Source: Plasmodium malariae | Lineage: Eukaryota; Apicomplexa; Aconoidasida; Haemosporida; Plasmodiidae | Length of the DNA: 64,000 nucleotides | Assembly (NCBI RefSeq): GCF_900090045.1 | Contig: NC_041786.1 | Location: 2,102,501 to 2,166,500 of the forward strand | Direction of reading: 5' to 3' | Part shown: positions 47,095 to 59,069 of the stretch, in pieces | Layout: each line of letters opens with the position of its first letter | Numbering within the stretch: position 1 is the first letter of the stretch | Notes under the pieces: generated by a model | Told to the model about the DNA's origin: nothing | Database searches by the model: none | The model's input: only the letters and a program-made list of their open reading frames with translations | Made by a program: the position numbers and the translations under genes

Positions 47095-48284
47095 TTTTTC
47101 TTGCGTCCTTTTTTAAACATGTTTAAATTAAAAAATAAAATAGAATAATAAAATAAATAAAAAAAAAAAAAAAAAGGGTTTATTGCTCTGTGAAACTAAA
47201 AATACGAAGTTTTTAAAATATTGTAGAACAAATGACTATTGATGAAAATGTTACTTAAACGTTTGCTCGTTTGTTTTATTAATTTTTTTGTACAAAAATT
47301 GATGAAATATAAAAAATAAAGTAAATAAGAATGAAATATTTTATATATTTACCAAAAAAAAAAAAAAAAAAAAAAAATGTAGCGAAGGGAAATAGCGTTA
47401 TTTATAGACTGAATGTGCATACGTATTTTTTGAAAGAAAAAGTGGGACACTTGATGCAAATTTCATTTTAACACTTTAGCTTAAGTGCTTACACATATAA
47501 TATGTATTGACGTTTTGAGTAGATAATTTTTTTGAGTTTACAAGGTCCGTCGTTTATTTTATTTCTGTTTTATTTTTAATATATATTTGATTTATTTTTA
47601 ATATATTTTTGATTTATTTTTAATTTATTTTTGATTTATTTTTGTTTTACTTTTAATTAATTTTTTTTTTTTTATGTTTTATACTTTACTTCTGACTTAA
47701 TCCGTTTAACTCTGTTTCGTTTCATTTTATTTTTTTTGTTGTGCATTCGAAAATTTGTAGAAAAGGAAAACTGCGATCATAGCATAACTCACGATTTATA
47801 ACGGTGGAAGTATAATAATTACAAAATATACATAATACAGATAAAATCATTATTTTTTTTTTTTTTTTTTATAAATTAATTAGAATTCAGCATTGTAATA
47901 TCAGACAAGGGTTGTACAAAATAACATAAGTGTGTTCCATTCATATTGTATTCCCTTAAGTAAAAAAAAGAAAAAAAGAAAATTTTTTTTTTTTTAATAT
48001 TAAACAAAAGCAAAAATATACATTAAAAAAAATTTAAAGAAATACTGTTACGAAGTAAAATAAGAACAATCATTATAATGGAATTTTTTGAATAATGAAA
48101 TGTTAAGGAAGAAAAGACCTCTTTTAAAAACAGTCTTTCTCTGCTTATATGCATTTTAAAATTGAAAAAGTGTGTAAAGATTATATATGATAAAGAAAAA
48201 AAAAAAAAAGAAAAAAAAAGAGTGCACAAAGAAACGTTAAACAAACATACGAATATGCACACGTATACATTTATAATATTTTAT
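47095..48284. other. Intergenic, DUF4708-like promoter and Rad1-like 3' flank
   Basis: T-rich and A-rich tracts and a series of TTTTTAATATATT-like repeats at 47570-47650. No coding signal found apart from the last Rad1-like exon, which ends at 48285. Confidence 0.5.
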
Positions 48285-50054
48285 TTACTTTAAGGTAAAT
48301 TGGAACCTTAATAAGCCATTTTCCTGAAAATCCATCCTAAGATGAGAACTTATTTCTGATGGTATCGAAGAATAAAGAGTGCGTTAAATGTACATGTAGG
48401 TATATTTTATTTATAACATTTAAAAAAAAAAAAAAAATTTGCATTTTATAATTAATATTTTTTTTTTTTTTTTTTTCATGTTTTTCAAAATGTTATATTT
48501 CCATATGTGCTTTACTCAAAGCTTGATTAATTTTGGACAAATCTTTTATCCTGTATTTAAATCTGAAAATAGGGAAGGGTATAATCAAAATTAAGAAAAG
48601 AGGCGCACGTAAAAACGGTTAAGTAATAATAAACAGTGCAAGCATAAACACATATGAACGTGCATAAATGGATATGTGCGTATGAACATATACATATTCA
48701 TAGGTACATATTCGCAATTCCCTTATACACACGCACATATGTGTGTTTGCCTAAGTAAACATGTTGACGTACATTTGATTTTTTAAACTCTTAAATTCTT
48801 CAAAGTTTTCCTTGGGCATTAACTGAACAGATCTTTGGTAATTTTTATTTTTCGTTTCCTATATGATATAAAAACATTGAGGTGTGCCTTTGAATATGCA
48901 TTTATTTATTCGGAGTGTATGTATTAATACACATACTTACGGTTGCGTCTATATATGAATGTACATATTTACATTTGCGCGTATATGTGCATGTATATAT
49001 GTACTTTTGCGTGTATATATGAATGTACATACGTACACCTGAGTTAATTTATTTATGTATTATGCACGTATGCGTGTGCCATATTTACCATTTTCAGCAC
49101 AGTCGTGCTGTCATTCGTATACTCGCGTATGTAAAAGGTAATATACTGGTCGTTACTTTTAATTAAATACTCTAAGTAGAATGAGAAAACGCTAGATTGT
49201 AAAGAAAAGTAATTATAATCATTATTTAAAAAAGTATATTTTTCTAATTTAAATATTTCATAATAATAATCTACAATAATTCGGATGTAGGTCTCAGATG
49301 TATCACCCTCTTCATCAGTTAAATGTAAAATTAATTTTCTATTCAAATAGTCAAATTTTATATTTAATATAACAGCATCTAAAAATTCTAATGCTCTTAA
49401 TAAATCATATGGAGATACAAGAAATTCAAAACCATTCTTTTTTTCATCAATATCTTCATATATTCTTTTTCTTATACTATATTCATTTTCATTTTCATCA
49501 TATTCTGTATAATTTATTTTTAATGGTGATATACTTTTTAACTTAATTACATTTTCATTCTTGTTATCAAATATATGTGTTGTAAGTAAGTTGTCTGAAT
49601 TGACACTTTCTGTTTCATCCTCATTTCTTCTTTTTAATTTCTTACTAGGTCTACTTTTATTTTCATCAGGACCTCCCCCGTAGTAATTCCTATGTCTATC
49701 GTTTGTAATATCAACTGAATTGTTTCTATTACCATGTTTATACTGTTTTACCATATTTTTATCCTCCTTTTCTAAAACATTATAGCTAGTAAAACAGTTA
49801 GAATCCATATATAAAAAACAATATATTTGTTTGCATTTGGACAAACTTCTTAGCATTAAACCATCATAGTATAAGTTAAACAAAATACAACTTTCCCCTT
49901 CTGGTGCACTATTTGTACCCTTCTTCAAATTTATATTATATTTATTATCATCAACATTTAACAGTGCTAATGCGTTTTTAAAAAAATTTACATTCTTAAC
50001 AGAAAAATGGTAGTTAGGTATAATTTCGCTGTTCATTTTCCAAAAATGAAACAT
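48285..50054 (-). CDS. Rad1-like 9-1-1 checkpoint clamp subunit, four exons
   Basis: Exons 50054-49089, 48858-48773, 48562-48516 and 48355-48285 join in phase to 389 residues (383 if the second ATG at 50036 is used). Reading exon 3 through would hit a stop; the donor GTAAAG avoids it and keeps phase. The fold signature is that of a PCNA-like clamp: DGLMLRSLSKCKQIYCFLYM in domain 1, FEFLVSPYDLLRALEFLDAV in domain 2, and at the end KYRIKDLSKINQALKISSHL then RMDFQENGLLRFQFTLK. This last part lines up with Rad1 (RYKISLLKPSTKAL ... RTDNRGFLSLQYMI). A charged, disordered insert separates the domains. In the 9-1-1 complex it would mark damaged DNA for ATR-type signalling. Rad9 or Hus1 identity is less likely but not excluded. 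Confidence 0.65.
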
Positions 50055-50468
50055 TGACGCGCAAAAGGGTCAAGCAGAAAGGGCAGAAATAAGGTAAACA
50101 AACAGAAAAAGTGTAAGAAAAAGAAGAAAAAGAAAAAAAAAAAAAAATACTAATAAAATACAAAAAAGGTAAAAAATTGCCAATACAAAAATGCAAAAAT
50201 GCAAAAATGCAAAAATGCAAAAATACAAAAAAACAAAAATATAAAAATACCAAATTACTAAATTACAAAATATACCATATACTTATTTTCTACCATTTAG
50301 CAAAAATAAGCAGTTACCCTTTTACCACATTTAAATATAGCATTTAAAACAAACAAACAAAAAAAAAGATATAGTGGTAATTTCGAAAAATAATATAATG
50401 TGTGTATAAGTAAAATATGAAGTAAAAAATGGAAAGTTCAAACGTCCATTATGCTATATATACATACA

Positions 50469-50513
<45 letters not shown>

Positions 50514-50742
50514 GTTATAACTCCTATTTTGTAAGTAGCATAAAATGCAACTGCAAAAATTAAAGATTCGTTCACAACAAATGCAGTTACACATTTGTAT
50601 ACGGAAATTATTCATTTATAAATTAATGAAAAACATATTTTTGTGAAATAATAAAAAAAAAAAAAAATGCAAATTAAGCATTTCCCCATTTGGTCATTTC
50701 TCGACTTCCTAATTTGCTTATCTTTCCTTATGAATAAAATGA
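50055..50742. other. Intergenic, Rad1-like promoter
   Basis: A-rich, with an 8-bp AAAATGCA repeat at 50187-50225 and a 33-base T tract near 50485. No coding signal. Confidence 0.5.
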
Positions 50743-52362
50743 CTAGTCATAGGAGAGAGATTCTATTTTTTTCATTAACTCTTCATTTTCGTGGTACCAT
50801 TTTTTCTTTTCCATAGTTCTACAAAAAATGAGGAAGTTCATAACAGGATAAAATTAAGTACTAAACATTCATACATTTGTTCATACGGAGAACTTATATA
50901 TGCGTATGTATGTGTGTATACGTATATATGAACGCATATGTATGTATGTACGTATATGTACGCTTATATTAGTACAAAAAAAAAAAAAAAAAAAAAAACT
51001 GCGTGTAACCAACAATTTACATTAAGCATATATTAAATCAAGCTTTTAACGTGATAAAACATATATTCTTACTTTTTATAATAATGCTTTATTATATCCA
51101 AGGGAAACTTGTACAAATCATAAAAATTTCTTGGCAATCTTACATTCATATATTTGGAGTTCTCAAGTAACAGATCTACGTACTTTTTCTTCTCCTGTGC
51201 GTTCAATAAATTTGTGTAATATTTGCTAACATGTTTTCTTCTTTTTTTCAAATTCTTTAATTCATCTTTTTTTAATCCTCTATAATTTTCCTCGAAGTAG
51301 TATTCAAAGCCGACGAATCTAGGCAACTTTACTGATAAGAAATTGGAAACTAGAGGGGGAGGGAAATGCGTATTATATGTGTGTACATACATGTGTAAAC
51401 ATACTACAAGTATAAATACGCTATATATACGTACTAATTGCATATGTGGTATATACATAGTTAACATTTTTTTATTTTCGTTAAGTATAAACTAGTAATC
51501 ACGCATATAGCCGCTGTTATTGTTACTTACACTCACAGTCCTTCAAACTAACAGATGAATTTAAAAAAATGTCTAATTTACAACCATACTGTTTTATTTC
51601 AAATTGTTCTCTACTGTCTTTGTCGACGTGCGGTGATCTCAGGAACGTGAATCTGTGTTGGTAGGAAGGGCGGAAACAGCGTAAGCAGATGAGTTATTCT
51701 GTACATCTACATATATATACATATCCATATCTATATCTATATATCTATATCTATATATCTATAAATCTATCTATCTATATATATGTACGCACGCATGTAT
51801 GTATGTACATGCACGTTGCAGCCAATGTATAGGAACGAAACGGCTGCAGAACAGCAATTATAGCTTTTTTTGCTAAACCTCTTTTTTATTGTTTTTATCG
51901 GAATAGGACCCGCAACAATGAACTGTGGATACTGACAAACTTTTTCCTTGATATTTAAAACTGCCTTTTGCAGATGGTCAGAAAAGTAAGAATTTAAAAC
52001 AATCCGCAAGTGGTAATTGTCTCTCCACTTTTTTATTATGTCCAGGTTTTTTAAATCAGCATTCACCTTCTCTAACTACAAAGAGGTGGAAAAAAAGGGT
52101 GAAGAGATGAGGAAATTACCACGTAAAGACATAAGGAAATTGAGACTTCACATGGATAAGACGTGAACGGGTGAAGCATAAACAATTCGTGTATATTTCA
52201 CATTACTAAAGGTTATACAAAAAAGCGTAATATAAAATGCACAATGTGAAAACGTTAATGAAAGAATTCATAATTTATTACGGTACTATAAATTTGTGCA
52301 GTCCTTATTTGCGTGCTTTTTTTAGATCCATTAGAAAATGGTGTGTTAATTTTTGGTTTCAT
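50743..52362 (-). CDS. Bacterial-type ribosomal protein uS10, probably mitochondrial, five exons
   Basis: Exons 52362-52282, 52075-51879, 51652-51531, 51349-51073 and 50818-50743 join in phase to 250 residues. The uS10 core spans exons 2 and 3: [66 protein letters not shown]. This follows bacterial S10 ([31 protein letters not shown]) rather than cytosolic eukaryotic S20. A long C-terminal extension (exons 4-5, rich in Lys, Tyr and Leu, ending KKIESLSYD) has no counterpart in bacteria, which is common for mitochondrial ribosomal proteins. The N-terminus ([20 protein letters not shown]) lacks a signal peptide, which argues against the apicoplast. Confidence 0.85.
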
Positions 52363-53249
52363 TTTAAAGGCTGTGCTAATATCACAAGCATAATATATTA
52401 TTAAGAAAATAAGGGAAATATGTATGTTCATTTTTTTAATCCCATCTTACCTTTTTTTACCACTTTCATTTTATAATAATTTGCCTTCTGATTTTTTTTT
52501 TTTTTTTTTTTGTTCTCACCACTGATCATGGGTGATTAATCATTTTCTTCCTTTCCTTGCCTTACTTCCTTTGTTTCTCTTTTTTTTCAAAACTATAATA
52601 TTATATACTGGACGAAATAAATATGTACAGTTCATAAAAAATAAATTGTTATCAAAACACATACATACTATTTCCTTTGCTTGGTTGTTTTAAGTTGGCA
52701 GTTTTTGCGCCATATTTGGGGGTATACCTTATGCATACAAAAAAATATATAGACGTATATGCGTATTTATTAATTATATGTGTATATGAATATATATATA
52801 CCTTTGCATATACGTGGTACGTTATACAGATCTTTTCCCGTGAAACTTTAAAACTTTTATTTTTTTTTTTTTTTAAACTATAGTGAAGAACAGCACCCAA
52901 TGAATCATTAACTATAAGAAGTAAAGAAAAAAGGAAAAAAAAAAAAATTAAAATTATAGCAAATTATTTACCTCATACTGCTATAATTTTTTCATATTTT
53001 TTTTAAATTTTATTACTTTTTCTTTTGAAACGTGAATTTTTTTTTTTTTTTTTTTTTTACCATTTAACCATTGGTTTGAATTGAAAAAAATGGAATTAAA
53101 AGGCATATTAATGAAATAACGAAAAAAAAAATTTCCTTCATTTTTTGGTTTCTTTTTGCTACTTTTTTTCGCCCTTTTTTGTTTTTTTTTCTCCTTTTTT
53201 TTTATAAATTCTAAGAAAAAACGACGCTTTATTCCGCCTGCCCATTTTT
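52363..53249. other. Divergent promoter region, uS10 / SNAPC3
   Basis: About 890 bases between divergent genes, with T tracts at 52493, 52860 and 53040. No coding exon seen. Confidence 0.5.
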
Positions 53250-55199
53250 ATGGATGAAAGCAAATGCTGTTCATTCAATTTGCCTGTTCTGCATTTTTCT
53301 GTTAATCATTTATTTGAAATAGATGAATACGACTTTTACAAAATTAAGTGTAAGGAAAATGTGGGAGATAATTCAATAAGTAAGAAGATAAGAAATGAGA
53401 TAAATGAAGTTAATAAGGATTCATTGAACAGTGAGAATGAGAGCGAAAACGAAAGTGAAAATGAAAAGCTGTTTATGAAGTATTTAAAAAACATTGTCAG
53501 AAAGGATAGTGGCGGTAACAGCAATAGTAACTGTAGCATCCGCAATAGCAACAGCGGGAGTAATAACAGGGGAAGTCTAACGAGCATCCCCTCCGTAGAC
53601 GAACCAGGAAAGGAAATATCCGCAATAAACGAGGACACACCCTCTGTACATGTTCCTCCTCTAACGAGCTTGCAAGAAAAGGAGGGGTCTCTCATAAAAA
53701 AGAATGTGCACCTTTTTGAAAAATATCCAAATATTCCTATAAGAAAGGATTTGAGAATGGACTGGATTTACCACAAGCCTATGACAAGTTTTACTCCGAA
53801 AAAGATTAACATAGAAGAATTTAAGGAGGAATGCGATAAAATAAGGAAGAGACTAAAAATAAGGTACCGCAAGGGGGATGAAGAATCACATCCACAAGAA
53901 GTGCAAAATGAAGAGATGTACCTAGATTATTATCATATGGAACATTTTCCAGAGAAGATGATGCCCCCTTTTGAGAAGGAACGAAGTGACAGAAGCAGCG
54001 GAAGTAACAGAAACGGTGGATGTAGCAGAAGCGGTGGATGTAGCAGAAGCGGTGGATGTAGCAGAAACAATGATAGCCAAACGATAGGTGGTTGCACAGA
54101 AAGGACGAGCAAAAGGGATACCAACGACCAAGTTAAAAAAGAGAAGGTAACGTTTTATAACTACCTAATAAAAATTCTCCAATCAGGTATTCGAAGCCCG
54201 AATGTAAGCGAAATAATTAATCATATAGTACATTATAATTGCAAAGACTGGCAGCAAAAAATAGATCTAGATGTACTAAAAAAGGTTGCCCATGGTTCTA
54301 AAAGAATAAAAGTATTAAACAGGACTAAATGCATTTTAAAATGGTTACCCAAAACAGAAGATAATCCTTTTAATAAATATCAAATTATATCAAAATTAAA
54401 AGAAAAAACAATATCAAAGACATTTAAACTTGTTTGTGATTTTAATAATTCTATTTTAAAAGCATTATATATAAATCAAAATGTAATTAAACCATTTTAT
54501 ACAGAAAATAAATATACGTTTTATACAAGTTCTGTAAGGAATAAATCCTCTAAAGACATTTTTATTATTTCGGTTTCTTTTTATCATCCTATAAGAGGTA
54601 TAAAAGTAGCTGAATATGAAATACTATCAACTCAAACATTAGCTGACTTAACTGATGTTTTTTTTTGTTTTGATTCATCAAATTACGGGTTACCAAAATT
54701 TCACGGCTCTCTTTATTACATTGATGGAATACTCTACCCAGACTTGAGAAATAAAAATGCGTTAGACTACTCTACTTGTATTTTAGACTTTTATAAAAAG
54801 AAACAGAAGGAATTGAACTTCGTTCGACCTCCTTATAAAATAAATCAGGAAAAAGCTGTTATTCAAGATATTGAAATACCATTATATCAAAAATGCTGCT
54901 TTTTACATCAAGGTAATTGTGAACATAGAGTTGTTTTTAATGATATACGACAATACAATAATTTTAGAGATAAAGAATTTTCAAAATACCCCCTTAGAAC
55001 ATTTAAACCTAATGTAGCTACTAAATATTGTATATGTTGTCATAAAAATATTGCTCAAAAAATTATTTTAGATTGTTATTTATTGAAGGAAAATCCTTCG
55101 TATATTTGTAATAACTGCTTTGCTCTATTTTTGCTAGATTCTGATGGAAAACCCGTTGACAGTTTTATGAAACATTTCGATTACATCAACGACGTTTGA
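53250..55199 (+). CDS. SNAPC3: snRNA-activating protein complex subunit 3 (SNAP50)
   Basis: A single exon of 649 residues. The C-terminal third is the SNAPC3 domain: ISVSFYHPIRGIKVAEYEIL, STQTLADLTDVFFCFDSSNY, FHGSLYYIDGILYPD, then the zinc-binding part with CCFLHQGNCEHRVVFNDIR (about residue 548), KYCICCHKN (about 591) and YICNNCF (about 617), ending D-S-D-G-K. This matches the H-Q-G-D-C-E-H and paired C-x2-C pattern of SNAP50. SNAPc binds the proximal sequence element of snRNA promoters for RNA polymerases II and III. The N-terminal half is Asn/Ser-rich with ENES repeats. A three-copy 18-bp repeat codes GGCSRS (nt 54016-54065), adding extra cysteines outside the zinc domain. Confidence 0.93.
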   Translation: MDESKCCSFNLPVLHFSVNHLFEIDEYDFYKIKCKENVGDNSISKKIRNEINEVNKDSLNSENESENESENEKLFMKYLKNIVRKDSGGNSNSNCSIRNSNSGSNNRGSLTSIPSVDEPGKEISAINEDTPSVHVPPLTSLQEKEGSLIKKNVHLFEKYPNIPIRKDLRMDWIYHKPMTSFTPKKINIEEFKEECDKIRKRLKIRYRKGDEESHPQEVQNEEMYLDYYHMEHFPEKMMPPFEKERSDRSSGSNRNGGCSRSGGCSRSGGCSRNNDSQTIGGCTERTSKRDTNDQVKKEKVTFYNYLIKILQSGIRSPNVSEIINHIVHYNCKDWQQKIDLDVLKKVAHGSKRIKVLNRTKCILKWLPKTEDNPFNKYQIISKLKEKTISKTFKLVCDFNNSILKALYINQNVIKPFYTENKYTFYTSSVRNKSSKDIFIISVSFYHPIRGIKVAEYEILSTQTLADLTDVFFCFDSSNYGLPKFHGSLYYIDGILYPDLRNKNALDYSTCILDFYKKKQKELNFVRPPYKINQEKAVIQDIEIPLYQKCCFLHQGNCEHRVVFNDIRQYNNFRDKEFSKYPLRTFKPNVATKYCICCHKNIAQKIILDCYLLKENPSYICNNCFALFLLDSDGKPVDSFMKHFDYINDV

Positions 55200-55537
55200 G
55201 GTCGTCCGACGGGCGCGACTTCCATGCGCACACGCATATATGCATATATATATGTGTGTATGTAGGCAAATGGGTGTATATGTGCGTATGTACATGTGTA
55301 TGTTTATACATTTATGTATTTATATTTACATATTTACCTACGTGCACATTTGTAATATACTCCCCCGTATTTACCGCATTTATATGCACCTTTCATTGAT
55401 TAAAATGGGGTATACTCGTATATTTTAAGAAAAAATTCTTACATTTTTAATATTTAATGCCGTGTATAAATTCCATTTTAACTTATTTTGTTATATTTGA
55501 AAATAAATGATTTTATACAAATATATATGCATATAGG

Positions 55538-55581
<44 letters not shown>

Positions 55582-56798
55582 TGTTTTGTTTTAAGTGAAC
55601 TACAAATCGTATCATAAATTCGAATTTCATCCTTCTCCGTATCACGGCCATGCGACTCCTTAAAAATTAACTCAATACATTTCTGATTTGTTCACGGGGG
55701 AATATATAAATTTGGCAACATGGGGGAATCCTGATTCTATTCCATGTATATCTGAGGTGTAATAATGTAGGGCTTAAAATATGAAGTAATGTAAAATAAG
55801 ATATGAACTATTTTGTTTTGTAATATATTAACGTTCAAATGTTTCTTTTTTTTTTTTTTTATCATACTTATTTCTTTCTGTATGGTCATATATTCGCAAA
55901 AGAAAATTATAACATTAAAATAATAATAATGTTATACATACAAAAAAAAAAAAAAAAAAAATGCTATAAAATTATACATGTATAATATTATAGTACTTGT
56001 ATATTTCCAATATGACATTTCTATAGTATGATAATTATTATAGCAGAAAATGCATTAGCAAAAAAGGAACATTGCTTTTAATATTTTTCCCGAGCCTTTT
56101 CTCTATATATAACCTTTTCCATAGAGAAAATTATTATGCACATATTTTTTTTAACAAAATGATGAAGTGTATAAATATGATGTGCTCCCTTTTTTTTATG
56201 GTCTCTTAAATTTTTTATTACAGTAGCTTTATCTTTAAACATCTAGAGAAAAATAGTCGTAATTTTATTTCTGCAAATATGTATGTACATTTATAATTTT
56301 TTTAACATTTTTTTTCTTACAGTATTATATTAGATGAAACAGTTACATACGTGCATATGTATGTATATGTGTCCTTTTTTTTATGTGCTCTTTAAAAAAC
56401 TTTTTATCCCCTCAGCTCTATCTCAAAATTATGCACTTAACAAAACAAATATGCTCATTGAACATTATATGTACATATATATATATATATATATAATATA
56501 TATAATATATATATTACATTGTCGACTTCTTAAAAGAAAATTCCTTTATTGCAAAATTGTTTTAAATTTTTTTAAAGCAAAGTAGTGAACAGGGCTTTTA
56601 TACAGATAATTTATTTTTATGAGAAAGCAATTTTTGTTAAATATTTCTTCCCAAAATTCAAGCATTTATAAAGGATACGTTTTAATTTTATATTTTATAA
56701 CATTAAAAACATTTATTAAAAGATTAGAAAAAAAAAGGAAGCTACCTTTTACGTTACTTCATAAATACTGTTATAGTTCATTTTATTAAGCTTTAAAG
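55200..56798. other. Intergenic with exon-like islands
   Basis: Mostly AT-rich, with (TA)n at 55545 and A tracts at 55942. An island at 55600-55760 is GC-richer. On its minus strand it reads NQKCIELIFKESHGRDTEKD and EIRIYDTICSSLKTKQ after an ACAAATCAG acceptor. Another frame reads IHGIESGFPHVAKFIYSP. No complete gene could be built. Confidence 0.4.
56078..56242 (-). CDS. Possible small protein or exon, 54 aa
   Basis: ATG at 56242 to TAA at 56078: MFKDKATVIKNLRDHKKKGA, then HHIYTLHHFVKKN, then a less typical end (IYREKAREKY). The ATG follows directly on a splice acceptor (CTATTTTTCTCTAG). A donor GTAAGA lies about 80 bases upstream, the same 5'-UTR-intron layout as the CHCH-like gene. It could be the first coding exon of a gene continuing into the islands at 55600-55760. 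Not recognised. Confidence 0.35.
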   Translation of the reverse strand: MFKDKATVIKNLRDHKKKGAHHIYTLHHFVKKNMCIIIFSMEKVIYREKAREKY

Positions 56799-56961
56799 AT
56801 GGGAAAATTGTAAGTTTTTTTATATGTAATTTGCTAAATAAAGAAGAAAAAAAAATTGTTTAAAATGGTTAAAATTTCTTTGTTTTTTTAAAAAGTAGTG
56901 AAAGGGAAAATGAGCATTCGTTAAGAGGCGAAAAGGCGAACTTGATGAGAGAATTATATTT

Positions 56962-57022
<61 letters not shown>

Positions 57023-57768
57023 TTGTTTATTTATTTTATTTTGTGCATCATTGTTATTCCTATGGCATTATTTATGTAACGTTCTTACATGTTCATGAAT
57101 GTATGTGTATGCACTTAAGTGTACTTGTGTTGAGATCTGTCGAAGAGGCACCCGTATATCGCATTGCATTGAGGATATTTCTATACATATATATTATGTA
57201 TATGTACATTTGTACAAATGTTGCGCTTAATTTAAATGCCCCTACAGACTGAAACCCGGAAAAGTTGTCATAATGTTAAATGGTCGTAGAGCTGGAAAGA
57301 AGGCGATAATAATAAATACATATGAGAGTCAAACAAGAGAAAGACCTTATAGCTATTGCCTAGTTGCCGGAATAGAAAAACATCCTCGAAAAGTGACAAA
57401 GAAAATGTCCAAAAGGAAAATTTTAAAAAGATCAAAAGTTAAAGCATTTGTTAAATATATTAATGTGAATCACATTCTCCCCACGAGGTACAGATAAAAA
57501 AAGGAGATTGTTCTCATTCGTGGATACATACGTACATCCATATATACGTATACCATACATAACTATACGCGCGAATTATAGGAGTTATTATGGAAAAATG
57601 CATATTACTTAAGCGAATTCATTCTTTTATTTGTTCTGATAACACTTCATAGGTATCAAGTATCAAGTGACTTCGACATTAAAAGTTTAACATCTGAAGA
57701 AGTTTTAAGATCAAAGAATAAAAAAAAGGAAGTTAAAAAATTGGGAAAAATTTTCAGAGATAAGTAAG

Positions 57769-57799
<31 letters not shown>

Positions 57800-58122
57800 A
57801 AATTGTTGTAAAATATGCTAGCTGGAAACGTTACCAGCCTAATTTTATCCATTACAATTTTTGTTTATTTAAAATATTATATTTTACACAGTTTATTATG
57901 TGTTAAAATTTTGCTAACATGTTTTACATGTACAGTGTTCCTGTGCTTATTTTATTAACATATAATTTTAATTTATTATTTTATTGTATTAATTTATTTC
58001 TTTTTATTATTATATTATATTTTTTTTTTTTCCCTATTATTAGGTTTTTGGACCCCATTAATAAAAAGACCGGGGAAGTTTCGAAGGACATTGCATTTTT
58101 ACACAAGAAATTATACTTCTAA
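56799..58122 (+). CDS. RPL27: Large ribosomal subunit protein eL27, four exons
   Basis: Exons 56799-56809, 57248-57487, 57653-57763 and 58044-58122 join in phase to 146 residues. The start MGKLLKPGKVVIMLNGRRAG corresponds to human MGKFMKPGKVV. SYCLVAGIEKHPRKVTKKM, KRSKVKAFVKYINVNHILPT and the end DIAFLHKKLYF are diagnostic. The first exon is only 11 bases long, and intron 1 carries a (TA)n tract at about 56969-57017. An 11-base first exon right after the start codon is a common design for Plasmodium ribosomal protein genes. Confidence 0.97.
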
Positions 58123-58638
58123 ATTTTTTTTTTTTTTATTATAGTAATTACTTCATACTTTTTTCGAGTTTTTTACTTTTTTCTTTTCAATTTTTATTTC
58201 TGTATGTTTAAAAAAAAAAAAAAAAAATAAAGTGTTTAATGTAACATAGAACTTTTTAAGACAGTGATATTATTAAATAACTAATAAATTGGAAAGCAGT
58301 ATATAATATGGAAAAAAAACAAATTTATGTAAAAAGAGAAAAAAAAAATAGTCATAATTAGTTAAATATGAAATAAAGGCTAAAAACTTGTTCGCATGTA
58401 TATATATATATATATGTATATGTGAACATGATATCCGCGCTTTTATAGAACATATGAAAACTTTGTACCTAGATTTTTTTTTTTTCCTATCTATGTTGGT
58501 TTACCAGTAAACGTAATAGTAAAAAGGTTATTATGTAATATACATTGGTTTTATTAAGGGAATCAGGAAAGAATTAATGTTTTGGTTTTATAGAAATATA
58601 AAAGGAAACTACATAATTAAAAAAATAAAATAAAAAAA

Positions 58639-58675
<37 letters not shown>

Positions 58676-59069
58676 TAAAACTATAAAAAAAAAAGTATAA
58701 AATATGGGAACAAAAAGACAAATATAAACATGTTAAAAATATGAAGAAATAATAAAATATTTTTAATTTAAAATATGTCAATTGAAAATAATCTTTAATT
58801 ATATGTGGAATAATATTTACATATGCGTATATATATATATATATATACATATATTTGTATGCATGTCCATGTAAATACGCGTGTTCTGTACAGTACGCAC
58901 CTTAAATGTAACTTCAACGACGGAAGCTGAATACACTATTTTTACCCACCATTTAAAAATAATTTCTTTTGATAATTTAATTATTTAATCAAATCACTGA
59001 TTTTGACTGATCCATAATTCTTGAAATATTTATTTTGCGTGTCCACTTCCCTTATAATAAATAAATTAT
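58123..59069. other. Convergent intergenic region, eL27 / ISP3
   Basis: A and T tracts and an (AAT)n microsatellite at 58640-58672. No coding signal. Confidence 0.5.

Noticed and set aside
48493..48515. Stop in exon 3 of the Rad1-like gene as the true end
   Set aside because: A GTAAAG donor just before it joins in phase to a final exon that completes the clamp fold.
57043..57252. Plus-strand 69-codon frame
   Set aside because: Lies in eL27 intron 1 and runs into exon 2 in another frame.
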